Origin: Parerythrobacter lacustris
GTDB lineage: Bacteria > Pseudomonadota > Alphaproteobacteria > Sphingomonadales > Sphingomonadaceae
Assembly (NCBI RefSeq): GCF_024626475.1
Contig: NZ_JANKHH010000003.1
Location: 558,001 to 622,000 of the forward strand
Length of the DNA stretch: 64,000 nucleotides
Direction of reading: 5' to 3'
This document shows, one piece after another, positions 1 to 9,213 of the stretch. The position numbers were made by a program, and so were the translations under genes. The stretch's first letter is position 1, and every line of letters begins with the position of its first letter. Under the pieces are notes generated by a model. That model saw only the letters and a program-made list of their open reading frames with translations, was not told the origin of the DNA and made no database searches.

Positions 1-798
1 GATCTGCAGTCATCTGAGAGGCGAGCGCTTTACTCGGCGCGAGCGCATATCCTCCTCGAAGCCATGATGTGGTGGCCTGTCTGGTCCCTGCGCTATTCGG
101 TGCTCGATTTCCCGAGAGTCGAAGAGCGGATGTTTGACATCCTGGCGTATGGCCTCCCTGCCAAAAGGGGCGAATGGTTGCCTTTCGAACTTTCCGATCG
201 TGTCTGGCGCACCACCAGCAACGACGAAGCCAGCCATAACGAGGATTTCCTCCGCGCGGCGACCATCATGATCAACGAGCGCGGCTATCGGGGGGCATCG
301 GTGAACCGGATCGCTGAGGCGCTCAATGTCACCAAGGGCAGCTTCTATCACCATCACGAAGCCAAGGACGATCTTGTCTTGGCGTGCTTTCAGAAAAGTT
401 ATGATCGACTGTCCGCTACGCAGATGGCCGGTCAGCGCGCGTCAGGGGACTACTGGACGCGGCTGGCCAGCGTATTGCGTGAATTGCTGGATGTGCAGTT
501 CTTCGATGAAATGCCACTGCTCCGCACCACAGCTCTCCAGGCGCTGGAAAACGACCACAAGGTCGATGTGGTAATGCGATCAAACCGGCTGGCAAGGCGT
601 TTCGCCGGAATGTTGATCGATGGCGTAGCCGATGGCTCCATCCGGCCGATCGATCCGCTCGTCGCGAGCCAGATAATCATGTCGACGCTCAACGGAGCGT
701 ATGAGGCGCGGCGCTGGGCGGCGCGTTTCGACGACAGCGAACTCGCCATCCGCACTTATGCTTCGGCGCTGTCGGAAGGATTCCTGACCGAAAACTGA
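1..798 (+). CDS. TetR-family transcriptional regulator (5' end outside window)
   Basis: The frame is open from base 1 with no convincing start, so the gene probably begins upstream. The bases at about 235-375 encode a TetR-type helix-turn-helix (SVNRIAEALNVTKGSFYHHH, then KDDLV), followed by an all-helical ligand-binding and dimerisation region to the stop at 796-798. About 75 residues precede this HTH, more than usual, so the protein may carry a second, N-terminal TetR-like domain as some double-domain regulators do (inference). An internal ATG at 64 exists but has no good ribosome-binding site. The gene converges on the transporter and acyl-CoA dehydrogenase operon, ending 11 bases from it, so it may repress that operon in response to an acyl-CoA or related ligand (inference). 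Confidence 0.85.
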   Translation, partial: DLQSSERRALYSARAHILLEAMMWWPVWSLRYSVLDFPRVEERMFDILAYGLPAKRGEWLPFELSDRVWRTTSNDEASHNEDFLRAATIMINERGYRGASVNRIAEALNVTKGSFYHHHEAKDDLVLACFQKSYDRLSATQMAGQRASGDYWTRLASVLRELLDVQFFDEMPLLRTTALQALENDHKVDVVMRSNRLARRFAGMLIDGVADGSIRPIDPLVASQIIMSTLNGAYEARRWAARFDDSELAIRTYASALSEGFLTEN

Positions 799-809
799 TC
801 GCAAGGTGG

Positions 810-2144
810 CTAGGGCGCTGCGTGGTTCCGCGGCTCCCGGACCCTCACGATCAGAACAAGGAATGCCGCCAGCAGCGCGGTCAGCGCAATGACGAACAGT
901 GGCAAGAAGCCGTAGGCCGCGACAAGCAGCCCTGCCAGTATCGGGCCGATCGCGGCGATCGCCCCTTCAGCGGTGGTCACAAAGGCGAGGCGCATGGGTG
1001 TGTCCTCGCTTGAACCAAACTCGAGCACCATTGTGGTCGAAGCCAGCATCCAGCCCGACCCGCCTACTCCCAGCAGGATGAAAGCCGCGTAGATTGGCGT
1101 TGCGGTGCTGCCCAGAATGAGCAGGACGGTGCCCGAGATCGAACTGACGAGAGCAAGAACATAGATCAATTTGAAGCCGAACCGGTCGCCAAGCGGGCCC
1201 CAGATGACGTTCGAAACGGTGTCAGACCCCAGGAAGACGAAGCTCAGGCCGCCGATAAGAGCACCATCCAGCCCAAGGCGTGATCCGGCATAGACGGTCC
1301 AGAACGGTGCGCCGACCCGCGCCATGGTCGAGAAACACTGGACCAGAAGGAAGGCGGCAAAGCCCCTGTTCTGCAGCAGGATCGGGAATTCTCTGACGCG
1401 CTGTAGGATCGGCATTTGCGGCCGCGAGATCGGTGCGGCAGGTTCGCGGATCATGGTCTTGAGGACGACGAGGCCGGCACTTGTCAGGAGGAAGGCAAAC
1501 AGGAAGGTAGTAGCGTACCCGTTGCCGAGCCACTTGTCGGCGATCAGGTAATTCCCCGCAGCCCATGCAAGGACTGCCGCAATCAATCCGCCGGCAAAAT
1601 TCCGGTAGCCCTGCAGCCGACCGCGCTGGCGGATCGGGATCAGCTTGCTCATGAGCATCTGGAAGGCGACCCGTTGTGCTCCCGTGAAGAAGCCCAGAAG
1701 CAGGAAGCTGACGAATGTGGCGGCGAGCAACAGGTTGCCGGTGAGGAACCATCCAGACAGGGCAAGACACAGGATCATGAGCCGCATCAGCGAGCCTACC
1801 CGGATGGCATATGGCAGAATGTGGCTGCGGTGTTCGATGCGGGATCCGCTGGCGATCGGGCTGATCGTCGCTCCCAGCTGAAGCAGTGCCGCTCCGAGGC
1901 CCACTGCCGCGGTGCTGCCTGTAAGCAGGAGGAGATAGGCCGGGATAATGGTGGGGGCGTAAATCAGGCGGAACCCGGTCATGCCCAGAACGCCATGGAT
2001 GAAGTTGGCGCGATAGTTCCGTTTCAGGTTTTCATCGACGAAGCGTGCATGTTCGGCCAGCGCAAGTTGCTGTGCGCTGGCCGGAGCGAGACCATCGGGA
2101 TCCTCGAGCGGATCCAATGGGTCAATAGCCGCCGATGGCGGCAA
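810..2144 (-). CDS. MFS transporter
   Basis: About 12 hydrophobic segments over 444 residues and short basic loops make this a major facilitator superfamily permease of the inner membrane. The N-terminal ~45 residues are hydrophilic and acidic. No substrate motif is recognisable. It is the last gene of the minus-strand operon that starts with the dehydrogenase at 8753, and its 5' end overlaps the end of the preceding acyl-CoA dehydrogenase by 23 bases. The first in-frame start is a TTG with a poor ribosome-binding site, so the exact start is uncertain. Operon context suggests uptake or export of the compound degraded by the neighbouring dehydrogenases (inference). Confidence 0.85.
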   Translation of the reverse strand: MPPSAAIDPLDPLEDPDGLAPASAQQLALAEHARFVDENLKRNYRANFIHGVLGMTGFRLIYAPTIIPAYLLLLTGSTAAVGLGAALLQLGATISPIASGSRIEHRSHILPYAIRVGSLMRLMILCLALSGWFLTGNLLLAATFVSFLLLGFFTGAQRVAFQMLMSKLIPIRQRGRLQGYRNFAGGLIAAVLAWAAGNYLIADKWLGNGYATTFLFAFLLTSAGLVVLKTMIREPAAPISRPQMPILQRVREFPILLQNRGFAAFLLVQCFSTMARVGAPFWTVYAGSRLGLDGALIGGLSFVFLGSDTVSNVIWGPLGDRFGFKLIYVLALVSSISGTVLLILGSTATPIYAAFILLGVGGSGWMLASTTMVLEFGSSEDTPMRLAFVTTAEGAIAAIGPILAGLLVAAYGFLPLFVIALTALLAAFLVLIVRVREPRNHAAP

Positions 2145-3192
2145 ACCGATCCCGAAGGTAGCTTGTGCTGCCCCAAGTGGCTTCCAGCACGCGGGAGCGT
2201 TTCAGGTAAAAACCGACATCGTATTCATCGGTCATGCCGATACCGCCGTGCAATTGGATACCTTCGTTGGACAGCTTGTGCATGACCCGGTTTGCCTCGG
2301 CCTTGGCGACAGTCGCGGCCCGGGCAATTCCGAACCCACTGTCGATAGCCTGCAAGCCGGCTTCAACCGCCGAGCGCATTTGCGCGAGATCCGCAAACAT
2401 GTCGGCCATACGATGCTGCAATGCCTGGAAGGTGGCCAAGACCTGGTTGAACTGCACGCGCTGCTTGAGATAGTCGAGCGTGGTTTCGAACACCGCCTGC
2501 GCCATGCCCAGCATTTCCGCCGCGACGAGGACCCGGGCACGATCGAGCACATCGTCGAGCAGGCTTTCGCCGCCGTTCGCCAGCTTCTGAGCTTTAGCGC
2601 CGTCGAAAGTGAGATCCGCATGGCTCCGCTGGTCGGTCAGATTGCGGGTGGTGAGCGAAACACCGTCACCCTTTTCGACCAAATAGAGGCCGTCTTTCGC
2701 AGCCACTACGAACAGGTCGGCACCATGTGCTTCGGGAACGAAGGCCTTGGTTCCGCTCAGCTTGCCATCGGTCACTTGCGTTGCGATGGCAGCGGGATCA
2801 TGCTTCGCCCCCTCGTCAATCGCCAGCGTACCGATAGCCGCTCCGCTAGCCAGCCTTGGCAGCCATGCGGCTTTCTGTTCGTCGTTCCCGCCCAGTACGA
2901 TCGCGCTGGCGGCGATGGTGTTCATCACTATCGGGGTGGCAGTAAGCGTCTTGCCGAGTTCCTCAACCACGAGACCGGCCGACAGGAAACCGAAGTCGCT
3001 GCCGCCATGCTCCTCGGGAATTACGATGCCTGCCCAACCCATTTCGGTCATCGCGGCATAGGCAGCGCGATCAAATGCCTCTGGAGCGCCGCTTGCGCGG
3101 ACCTTGCGGAATTCGGTGACCGGGCTTTCATTCGCCGCCCATTCGCGCGCCATGTCGCGCAGCATTTCCTGTTCTTCGTTCAGAACTGCCAT
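2122..3192 (-). CDS. acyl-CoA dehydrogenase, short subunit type
   Basis: A 356-residue member of the acyl-CoA dehydrogenase flavoprotein family. It has an N-terminal helical domain, a middle beta domain and a C-terminal helical domain with LHGGIGMTDEYDVGFYLKRS. Where medium-chain enzymes have the catalytic glutamate (YEGT), this protein reads TWGSTSYLR, so that residue is absent. The middle domain is short compared with typical 380-400-residue family members. An AGGAGT ribosome-binding site precedes the ATG. It lies 21 bases after a longer acyl-CoA dehydrogenase. In actinobacterial steroid degradation, adjacent long and short subunits of this kind form heterotetramers, and the same may hold here (inference). 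Confidence 0.9.
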   Translation of the reverse strand: MAVLNEEQEMLRDMAREWAANESPVTEFRKVRASGAPEAFDRAAYAAMTEMGWAGIVIPEEHGGSDFGFLSAGLVVEELGKTLTATPIVMNTIAASAIVLGGNDEQKAAWLPRLASGAAIGTLAIDEGAKHDPAAIATQVTDGKLSGTKAFVPEAHGADLFVVAAKDGLYLVEKGDGVSLTTRNLTDQRSHADLTFDGAKAQKLANGGESLLDDVLDRARVLVAAEMLGMAQAVFETTLDYLKQRVQFNQVLATFQALQHRMADMFADLAQMRSAVEAGLQAIDSGFGIARAATVAKAEANRVMHKLSNEGIQLHGGIGMTDEYDVGFYLKRSRVLEATWGSTSYLRDRFAAIGGY

Positions 3193-3213
3193 GTGTCTAA
3201 CTCCTTCGCGCGT

Positions 3214-4419
3214 TTACTGGTGGTCGAGCATGCCGAGCACGCGTTTGGCGATGATGTTGTTCTGGATCTCGGTCGATCCGCCGTAGATCGTAGTCGCCTT
3301 GCCGTAGAGCCAGGCGCGCACACCGGCGAGTTCGGGTCCGGTGAAGCCGTCACCTTCCCAGCCAAGTCCCTGCTTGCCCATGATCTCGATTGCCAGTTCC
3401 GCCCGTTCCTGGCCGAGCTTGGTCCCGAGTTTCTTGAGCGCGGAGCTGATTTCCGACACGCCGCCCTGCGCCTTGCTCTCCTCGACCGCGCGGCGGGCGG
3501 TCAGCAGGAAGCTTGACCAGCGGATTTCAACGTCGGCAATCCTGTCGCGCAGCACTTGGTCGGCCAGCTTCCCGTTGCTGTCCACCTGGCTGTGCTTCTT
3601 CGCCAGATCGGACAGGCTAGGGCCGCCGCGCCCGGCTCCGGCGCCGGAGATATTGGTGCGCTCGTGCTGGAGCAGACGCTTGCCGATGGTCCAGCCTTGA
3701 CCCTCTTTCCCGACCAGGTTTTCCTTGGGCACTTTCACATTGGTGAAGAAGGTTTCGCAGAACGGGCTGGTGCCGCTGATCATCGTGATCGGACGCACTT
3801 CGACTCCGGGGCTGTCCATGTCGATCAGCAGGAAGGATATGCCGTTGTGCTTGTCGCTGCGATCGGTGCGGACGATGGCGAAGCACTTGTGCGCCCATTG
3901 CCCGCCGCTGGTCCATGTCTTCTGGCCATTGACGAGATAGTGGTCGCCCTTGTCCTCCGCGAATGTCTGCAGATTGGCGAGGTCGGAGCCCGCGTTGGGT
4001 TCGGAATAGCCCTGACACCAGCGAATCTCACCGCGACAGATTGGCGGAATGTGCTCTTTCTTCTGTGCCTCGTTGCCATATTCCAGCAATGTCGGGCCGA
4101 ACATTAAAACGCCCATTCCGCCGATTGGATTGTAGGCACCGGCGCGGGCAAGCTCCTCGTTGAGAATGGCCGCCTGCTTGCGGTTCAGGCCACCGCCGCC
4201 GTATTCCTTGGGCCACGTAGGCGTGCCCCAGCCTCGCTGTCCGATCGCTTTGCGCCAAGCCTTCTGGTCGGGGGTCTCCGCTCCGCCGATTTCGACGCCG
4301 CCCATTGCCAGCGACTTGCCTTTCAACTCCTGCGGGAAATGCTCCCTGACGAAAGTGCGGACCTCCTCGCGGAATGCATCGACACCGCTATCGGCGTCGG
4401 TCTGGGAAACGGTTGCCAT
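3214..4419 (-). CDS. acyl-CoA dehydrogenase, long subunit type
   Basis: A 401-residue FAD-dependent acyl-CoA dehydrogenase. It shows the family signature around residues 140-180 (WCQGYSEPNAGSDLANLQT), TSGGQWAHKCFAIVRT, and a C-terminal ATTIYGGSTEIQNNIIAKR. Glycine replaces the catalytic glutamate of the YEGT motif, as in many FadE proteins, so the base may come from another position or from the partner subunit. The ATG at 4419 follows AGGAGCAGACA. The gene sits in the same operon directly upstream of the short subunit. The acyl chain substrate cannot be read from sequence. Confidence 0.92.
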   Translation of the reverse strand: MATVSQTDADSGVDAFREEVRTFVREHFPQELKGKSLAMGGVEIGGAETPDQKAWRKAIGQRGWGTPTWPKEYGGGGLNRKQAAILNEELARAGAYNPIGGMGVLMFGPTLLEYGNEAQKKEHIPPICRGEIRWCQGYSEPNAGSDLANLQTFAEDKGDHYLVNGQKTWTSGGQWAHKCFAIVRTDRSDKHNGISFLLIDMDSPGVEVRPITMISGTSPFCETFFTNVKVPKENLVGKEGQGWTIGKRLLQHERTNISGAGAGRGGPSLSDLAKKHSQVDSNGKLADQVLRDRIADVEIRWSSFLLTARRAVEESKAQGGVSEISSALKKLGTKLGQERAELAIEIMGKQGLGWEGDGFTGPELAGVRAWLYGKATTIYGGSTEIQNNIIAKRVLGMLDHQ

Positions 4420-4470
4420 TGTCTGCTCCTTGAACGTCTGTCGGTTTTGGCTGTGTGGATGGCCGGCAGG

Positions 4471-5946
4471 CTATTCCGCCGGGTCGGGAACCTGCTCGGC
4501 AATGGCAGCACTCTGCCGTTCGCGACGGGCAAGCTCTGCAACGTTGGCCTCATGGCTGGCCCGGTCGATCCGGTAAGCGAAGAGCAAGCCTGCCCCGCCA
4601 ACATAAAGGACAATGAGCGCCGGCACGTACACCAGGGCCAGCATTCGAGGGATCTCAGGGTCCAGGGTTCGGGGATCCGAACCCGGATCGATCCCGACGA
4701 AGGCAACGAGCATCCCGGCCGCAAATACGCCAAGGCCCGAAGTGGATTTCTGCATCAGGGTATTTGCCGCGTAGAACAGGCCCTCCGACCGTCGTCCTGT
4801 TCGCAGCTGGCTCTCCTCGACAATGTCGCCGATCATGGCGTGGGTCAGGACAGCAGACGAAACCCCGCAGAGCTGGAACAGCATGGAGAAGAAGAAGACC
4901 GCTGCGACAAGCCGCGGATCGCCGTTTTCGAACAACAGGCCGGCAAAGCGCAGCAGGTAGGGCGCACTGGCGAAACACACCGCAATGATCGCGAGCCCGA
5001 AGGCAGCGTTCCGCTTGCCGAATTTCTTCGAAACGAAAGGTGCGAAGAACAACGCGAGGAAGGCCCCCACCAGGGAATCGATGGTGAGGATGGCCAATTG
5101 CGCCGAACTGAATTCAAAGAAGTATGTTCCGAAGTAGATGTTCAGCGCCGATGTCATCCCGACCGAGGTGTACTTGAGGACACCGAAGGCGAGGATCGCC
5201 AGGAAGCCCTTGTTGGAAAAGGTGCTGCCCATCTGCTTCAGCGTCGCCACAGCACCGATCTTGGCGGGCGGGGGCGGCATCTTGAAGTATTTGACCCGGT
5301 GCAATGTGCCCAGGCTCGAGATCAGGATGGCGGCAAACATCAGTGCTGCACCGACGATGGCAAACGTCTGGTAGCCACCGGGATTGAGCTGCCCGACGGG
5401 GTATTCATCCGTCGGCGCCAGGAAAACCAGCAGCGTAAGAAACGCCATGCCGACCCCACCGAGATAGGCGAAGAAGTAGCGGTAACTCGCCACCGAAGTG
5501 CGCTCGTCGTAATCGCTTGTGAGCTCCGGGGCGAGCGCCGAGCTCGGTATCTCGAAAAATGTGATGAATGTGCGCACGCAGCAGCCGACGACCAGAATGT
5601 ACCAGAAGGTCTGCGTGTCCGTCATGCCCGCGGGCGGCAGAAACAGGAACAGCATGCTCCCTGCGGCCGGGATGGCCGATGCCAACATCAGCGGGTGTCG
5701 CCTGCCCCAGCGTGTGCGGATATTATCGGACCATTGACCAACGATCGGATCTGAAATGGCGTCGACGACCAGCGCCACCAGAATGGCAAGCGATACGAGC
5801 TCTGCCCGAACGCCCACGACCTGATTGTAATAGAGCAGCAGGAACGAGCGGAACGCGACATCCTTGATGCCGTATCCGATCGAGCCGCTGCCATAGAGCA
5901 GCTTGGTAAGGAAACCGAGCTTGGGTGCGGAAGGGTCTGTTAACAT
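4471..5946 (-). CDS. MFS transporter, GPH (MelB-like) type
   Basis: A 491-residue permease with about 12 membrane helices. The opening LLYGSGSIGYGIKDVAFRS and the later VDAISDPIVGQWSDNIRTRWGRR are typical of the glycoside-pentoside-hexuronide:cation symporter family. It is paralogous to the gene just upstream (5953-7452), sharing the same opening pattern, the YNQVVGV/YNQVLGV segment, the DPxxGxWSD loop and the ILxFGVLKYT region. The two genes are 6 bases apart. GPH-like permeases beside acyl-CoA dehydrogenases in this bacterial group probably carry non-sugar substrates such as steroids or terpenoids (inference, weak). Confidence 0.88.
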   Translation of the reverse strand: MLTDPSAPKLGFLTKLLYGSGSIGYGIKDVAFRSFLLLYYNQVVGVRAELVSLAILVALVVDAISDPIVGQWSDNIRTRWGRRHPLMLASAIPAAGSMLFLFLPPAGMTDTQTFWYILVVGCCVRTFITFFEIPSSALAPELTSDYDERTSVASYRYFFAYLGGVGMAFLTLLVFLAPTDEYPVGQLNPGGYQTFAIVGAALMFAAILISSLGTLHRVKYFKMPPPPAKIGAVATLKQMGSTFSNKGFLAILAFGVLKYTSVGMTSALNIYFGTYFFEFSSAQLAILTIDSLVGAFLALFFAPFVSKKFGKRNAAFGLAIIAVCFASAPYLLRFAGLLFENGDPRLVAAVFFFSMLFQLCGVSSAVLTHAMIGDIVEESQLRTGRRSEGLFYAANTLMQKSTSGLGVFAAGMLVAFVGIDPGSDPRTLDPEIPRMLALVYVPALIVLYVGGAGLLFAYRIDRASHEANVAELARRERQSAAIAEQVPDPAE

Positions 5947-5952
5947 CGATCG

Positions 5953-7452
5953 TTATCTCGCAGGCGAGCCGAAGGCCCCGTCCCTGATGACCTGTTCCCG
6001 GGCTTGCGCTTCTCTTGCCCGCAGGCGCGCAAGGTTGGCGCGGTGTGAGGCCTCGGTAATGGGATAGAAAAGCAGGCAAAGGGCTCCGAGGATCCACAGT
6101 CCGGCGGATGCGGGAATGTAGTGGAGCAGCAGGCTCTTCTCCATCGCAGTCGTCACTTCCGAGACCGCGACCTTGGTCGGAAATTGCGAAAGCTCCAGCA
6201 CGATTCCCGCAATCAGGATGCCCAGACCGGCGGAGCATTGCTGCATGAAGCTGGATGCAGCGAAGAAAACGCCGGCGGTGTGCTGGCCCGTTCGCACGGC
6301 GTGGTCTTCCACCACGTCTGCCAGCATCGATGACGTGTTGATGAGCGAGATGGCTATCATCGCGCCATAGACTGCACCGATGACGAACAGTGTCGGCACG
6401 AGCATCGGATCGCCGGGACGGAAAAATGCATCGAAATATGTCAGGATCAGCGGCGACAGCCCGAGCAGGATGCCGCCGACTGCCATGATCATGGACGTGT
6501 TGCGTTTGCCGAGCAGGGCAGAAAATTTCGGTGCCAGCGGGGCAGCAATCGTGGCGGCGACCAGACTGTCGAAAGTCAGCAGGGCGAGCTGGCCTGCCTG
6601 CAGTTTGAACACGTAGGTGCCGAAATACAGCGTTGTCGCGGCGTACAGGCCGATGGCGGTGTATTTGAGCACGCCAAAGCTGAAAATCGACAGGAAGCCG
6701 CGATTTCGGAACGCGCCGAACATTTCCTTCAGGTGTGAAGGTGGGCTTGCGCCTTCGCCTAACTCGTCCCGTTGGCGCATGTAGGGGACCCGCTTCAGGG
6801 TGCCGAGCGCACACACAAGGATGGCGAGAAAGATCAGCGCACCGCCCAGCCACGCGAATTTGACGTAACCTTCGGGATTGAGCTGACCTTGCTCGTACTC
6901 CGGCGTGGCAACGAAAAACACCGCTAGCGAGAAAGCCGTGAAGCCGAACGTCCCGGCATAGCCGAACCAGTACCTCAGCCCGAAAAGTCTGGTCCGGTCT
7001 GCATAGTCCTCGGTCAGTTCCGGGGTCATCGCGCTCGAGGGGATCTCGAATGCGCTGATCGACATGCGGGTGAGGGAGGCGAGAACGAAGATCCACACGC
7101 CCATCTCCAAGTCGCTCAGGCCGGATGGCGGAAACCATGCCAGGACGAAGAAGAAGGCGGTGGGAAGGGCTGATCCGAGGATGAAGGGGTGCCTGCGCCC
7201 GATGCGCGACCGGGTTACGTCAGACCAACGTCCGATGAAGGGATCGGCAACGGCATCGACCAGCAAGGTGAGGGCAATCGCGCCGGAAACGATACTGGCA
7301 GGAACGCCCAGAACCTGGTTGTAGAACAGCAGGAGATAGGTGGAGAAAGCGGCATTCTTTACACCGTTGGCGATGGCGCCTGTGCCATAGGACAGGCGCG
7401 TGCCAAGGGTGAGGGGAGGAATGCTTTCCGCCGTCGCAGGCTGCGCGGTCAC
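5953..7452 (-). CDS. MFS transporter, GPH (MelB-like) type
   Basis: A 499-residue, roughly 12-helix permease, tandem paralogue of the following gene. Visible motifs are RLSYGTGAIANGVKNAAFS at the N-terminus, DAVADPFIGRWSDVTRSRIGRR in the first cytoplasmic loop, and LSIFSFGVLKYTAIGLY in the middle. The start is a GTG at 7452 that overlaps the stop of the upstream dehydrogenase (GTGA arrangement), which indicates translational coupling. Together with its neighbour it gives the operon two related permeases, perhaps for different intermediates or as a heteromeric pair (inference). Confidence 0.88.
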   Translation of the reverse strand: MTAQPATAESIPPLTLGTRLSYGTGAIANGVKNAAFSTYLLLFYNQVLGVPASIVSGAIALTLLVDAVADPFIGRWSDVTRSRIGRRHPFILGSALPTAFFFVLAWFPPSGLSDLEMGVWIFVLASLTRMSISAFEIPSSAMTPELTEDYADRTRLFGLRYWFGYAGTFGFTAFSLAVFFVATPEYEQGQLNPEGYVKFAWLGGALIFLAILVCALGTLKRVPYMRQRDELGEGASPPSHLKEMFGAFRNRGFLSIFSFGVLKYTAIGLYAATTLYFGTYVFKLQAGQLALLTFDSLVAATIAAPLAPKFSALLGKRNTSMIMAVGGILLGLSPLILTYFDAFFRPGDPMLVPTLFVIGAVYGAMIAISLINTSSMLADVVEDHAVRTGQHTAGVFFAASSFMQQCSAGLGILIAGIVLELSQFPTKVAVSEVTTAMEKSLLLHYIPASAGLWILGALCLLFYPITEASHRANLARLRAREAQAREQVIRDGAFGSPAR

Positions 7453-8753
7453 TCTGCAGCCTCCACTGCTGCGGCGAGTTCGTCGACCGGAGCATACATT
7501 TCCTTCGCTCTCGCGCGCCGTTCAAGCAGCGAATAGTCCGGGAACATCGGATCCGCGACGTCGCTGTAGGCGCGCAGATGCTGCTTCGCGACGGTAACCT
7601 TGTGCACTTCCGTTGGGCCATCGGCGATGCCCATCACCATTGACCCGATCAGGCTGCCGACAAACGGCATTTCGTTGGAAACACCCAGCGAACCGTGAAT
7701 GTGGATGCAGCGATGGGCAATGTCGTGATAGACCTTGGGCATCAGCGCCTTGATCGCGGCGATGTCCTTCCTGACCTTCCTGTAGTCGTGATACTTGTCG
7801 ATCATCCACGCTGTCTTCAGGACGAACAGCTTGAACTGCTCAAGCTCGATGTAGCTGTCGGCAACCTGCATTTGCACAGACTGGTAATCGGCAATGGCGC
7901 CGGTGCGAGTCTTCCGGCTGACAGCACGGCGGCTCATCGCGTCGAGCAAGCGCCTGCAATTGCCGACTGTGCGCATGGCGTGGTGAACCCGTCCGCCGCC
8001 GAGACGGGTCTGCGAGATAGCGAAAGCTCCTCCCTGCTCTCCCAGCAAGTGATCGGCCGGGACGCGTACGTCGGTGTAGCGAACGTAGCTTTCGGAACCA
8101 TCGCTCTGTCCATAGACGCCGACATTGCGCATGATCTCCACGCCGGGCGTGTCGACCGGCACGATGAACATGCTCATCCGCTGATGCCGCGGGGCGTCAG
8201 GATCGGTCACAGCCATGACGATCAGAAAGTCCGCCCATTTGCCGTTGGTCGAGAACCACTTCTCGCCATTGATCTTCCAGTGATTGCCATCCAGCTCGGC
8301 TCTGGTGACAAAATTGGTCGGGTCCGAACCGCCTTGCGGCTCAGTCATGGAGAATGCGGAAACGATCTGGTTGTCGAGGAGAGGCTCGAGATACCGCTCT
8401 TTCTGTTCCGGAGTGCCATAATGCGCAATGATCTCGGCATTGCCCGTGTCTGGCGCCTGGCATCCGAACACGATCGGCGCGAAGGTTGCGCCGCCGAGAA
8501 TTTCGTTCATTAGCCCTAGCTTGACCTGGCCGTAGCCCTGGCCGCCCAGCTCGGGGCCGAGGTGGCAAGCCCACAAGCCCTTGTCCTTTACTTCCTGCTG
8601 CAAAGGGCGAACGAGTTCGTTGCGGCGGGGATTTTTCACATCATATGGATGAATGCCCAGCAGGCCCAAGGGTTCGACCTTTGTGCTGACAAACTCTTCC
8701 ATCCAGTCGAGCTTCTCCTGAAACTCGGGATCGGTCTCGAAATCCCATGCCAT
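7449..8753 (-). CDS. acyl-CoA dehydrogenase, ACAD10/11-like
   Basis: 434 residues from the ATG at 8753, which is preceded by GGGAGAG. An in-frame start 33 bases further up lacks support. Family marks are SAFSMTEPQGGSDPTNF, GEKWFSTNGKWADF and a C-terminal IADGPTEVHKVTVAKQ. The IADGP segment, with aspartate where YEGT enzymes carry glutamate, is typical of the ACAD10/ACAD11 branch. This is the first gene of the six-gene minus-strand operon, so its promoter should lie between 8754 and about 8900. No promoter could be assigned with confidence there. Confidence 0.9.
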   Translation of the reverse strand: MAWDFETDPEFQEKLDWMEEFVSTKVEPLGLLGIHPYDVKNPRRNELVRPLQQEVKDKGLWACHLGPELGGQGYGQVKLGLMNEILGGATFAPIVFGCQAPDTGNAEIIAHYGTPEQKERYLEPLLDNQIVSAFSMTEPQGGSDPTNFVTRAELDGNHWKINGEKWFSTNGKWADFLIVMAVTDPDAPRHQRMSMFIVPVDTPGVEIMRNVGVYGQSDGSESYVRYTDVRVPADHLLGEQGGAFAISQTRLGGGRVHHAMRTVGNCRRLLDAMSRRAVSRKTRTGAIADYQSVQMQVADSYIELEQFKLFVLKTAWMIDKYHDYRKVRKDIAAIKALMPKVYHDIAHRCIHIHGSLGVSNEMPFVGSLIGSMVMGIADGPTEVHKVTVAKQHLRAYSDVADPMFPDYSLLERRARAKEMYAPVDELAAAVEAAE

Positions 8754-8976
8754 GCTGCTCTCTCCCGCTCGGTGCAGTTTGTGCACTCAATGATTCGAGC
8801 ATACCGTATTTTTGAAAACGAGCAAGAACGCCATTGCGGTATCGTTACCAGTGCATTCGCGCCAGCAAGCGGAGCTCGGCTGATGGGCGAGTTGTACGGC
8901 AAGCCAGGCTCAAGAATATCTGACAGCACTTTTCAGCAATTCACCCTCATCGCAGATCAAAAACATAGGCGGGACG

Positions 8977-9213
8977 ATGTTCGTCTGCTTTCGGCTGAGT
9001 TTGCGAAATGCATAACAGGTCATGGCCGGGGGAGGGATCAACATTAGCCACGAGACCGTGCGGCAATGGTGTAACAGATCCGGTTCGCTGTTCGTCAATG
9101 ACTTCCCTCGTCAGTATGCGAGCAGGGTTTCAGGCTTCCGATTGTGGTCGTGGTAACTCGTCGAAGTAGATGTGAAGACCAACGGGGGGACGCTCGAAAG
9201 CTGCGTCACGGTC
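8977..9213 (+). pseudogene. IS6-family transposase remnant
   Basis: Reading one frame through in-frame stops gives FRLSLRNA, stop, QVMAGGGINISHETVRQWCN, then FVNDFPRQYASRVSGFRLWSW, stop, and LVEVDVKTNGG..TLESCVTV. From recalled family patterns this follows the IS6-family order: FxxSLRxVE, the RGIxxSxETVRxW helix-turn-helix, GFRxWxW, the DE(V/M)xVK strand with the first catalytic aspartate, and LESxVT. It has two nonsense codons and an internal deletion between VKTNGG and TLES. The remaining catalytic DDE region is not recognisable, and no terminal inverted repeats were found. It is a dead insertion sequence marking the accessory region. Confidence 0.75.
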
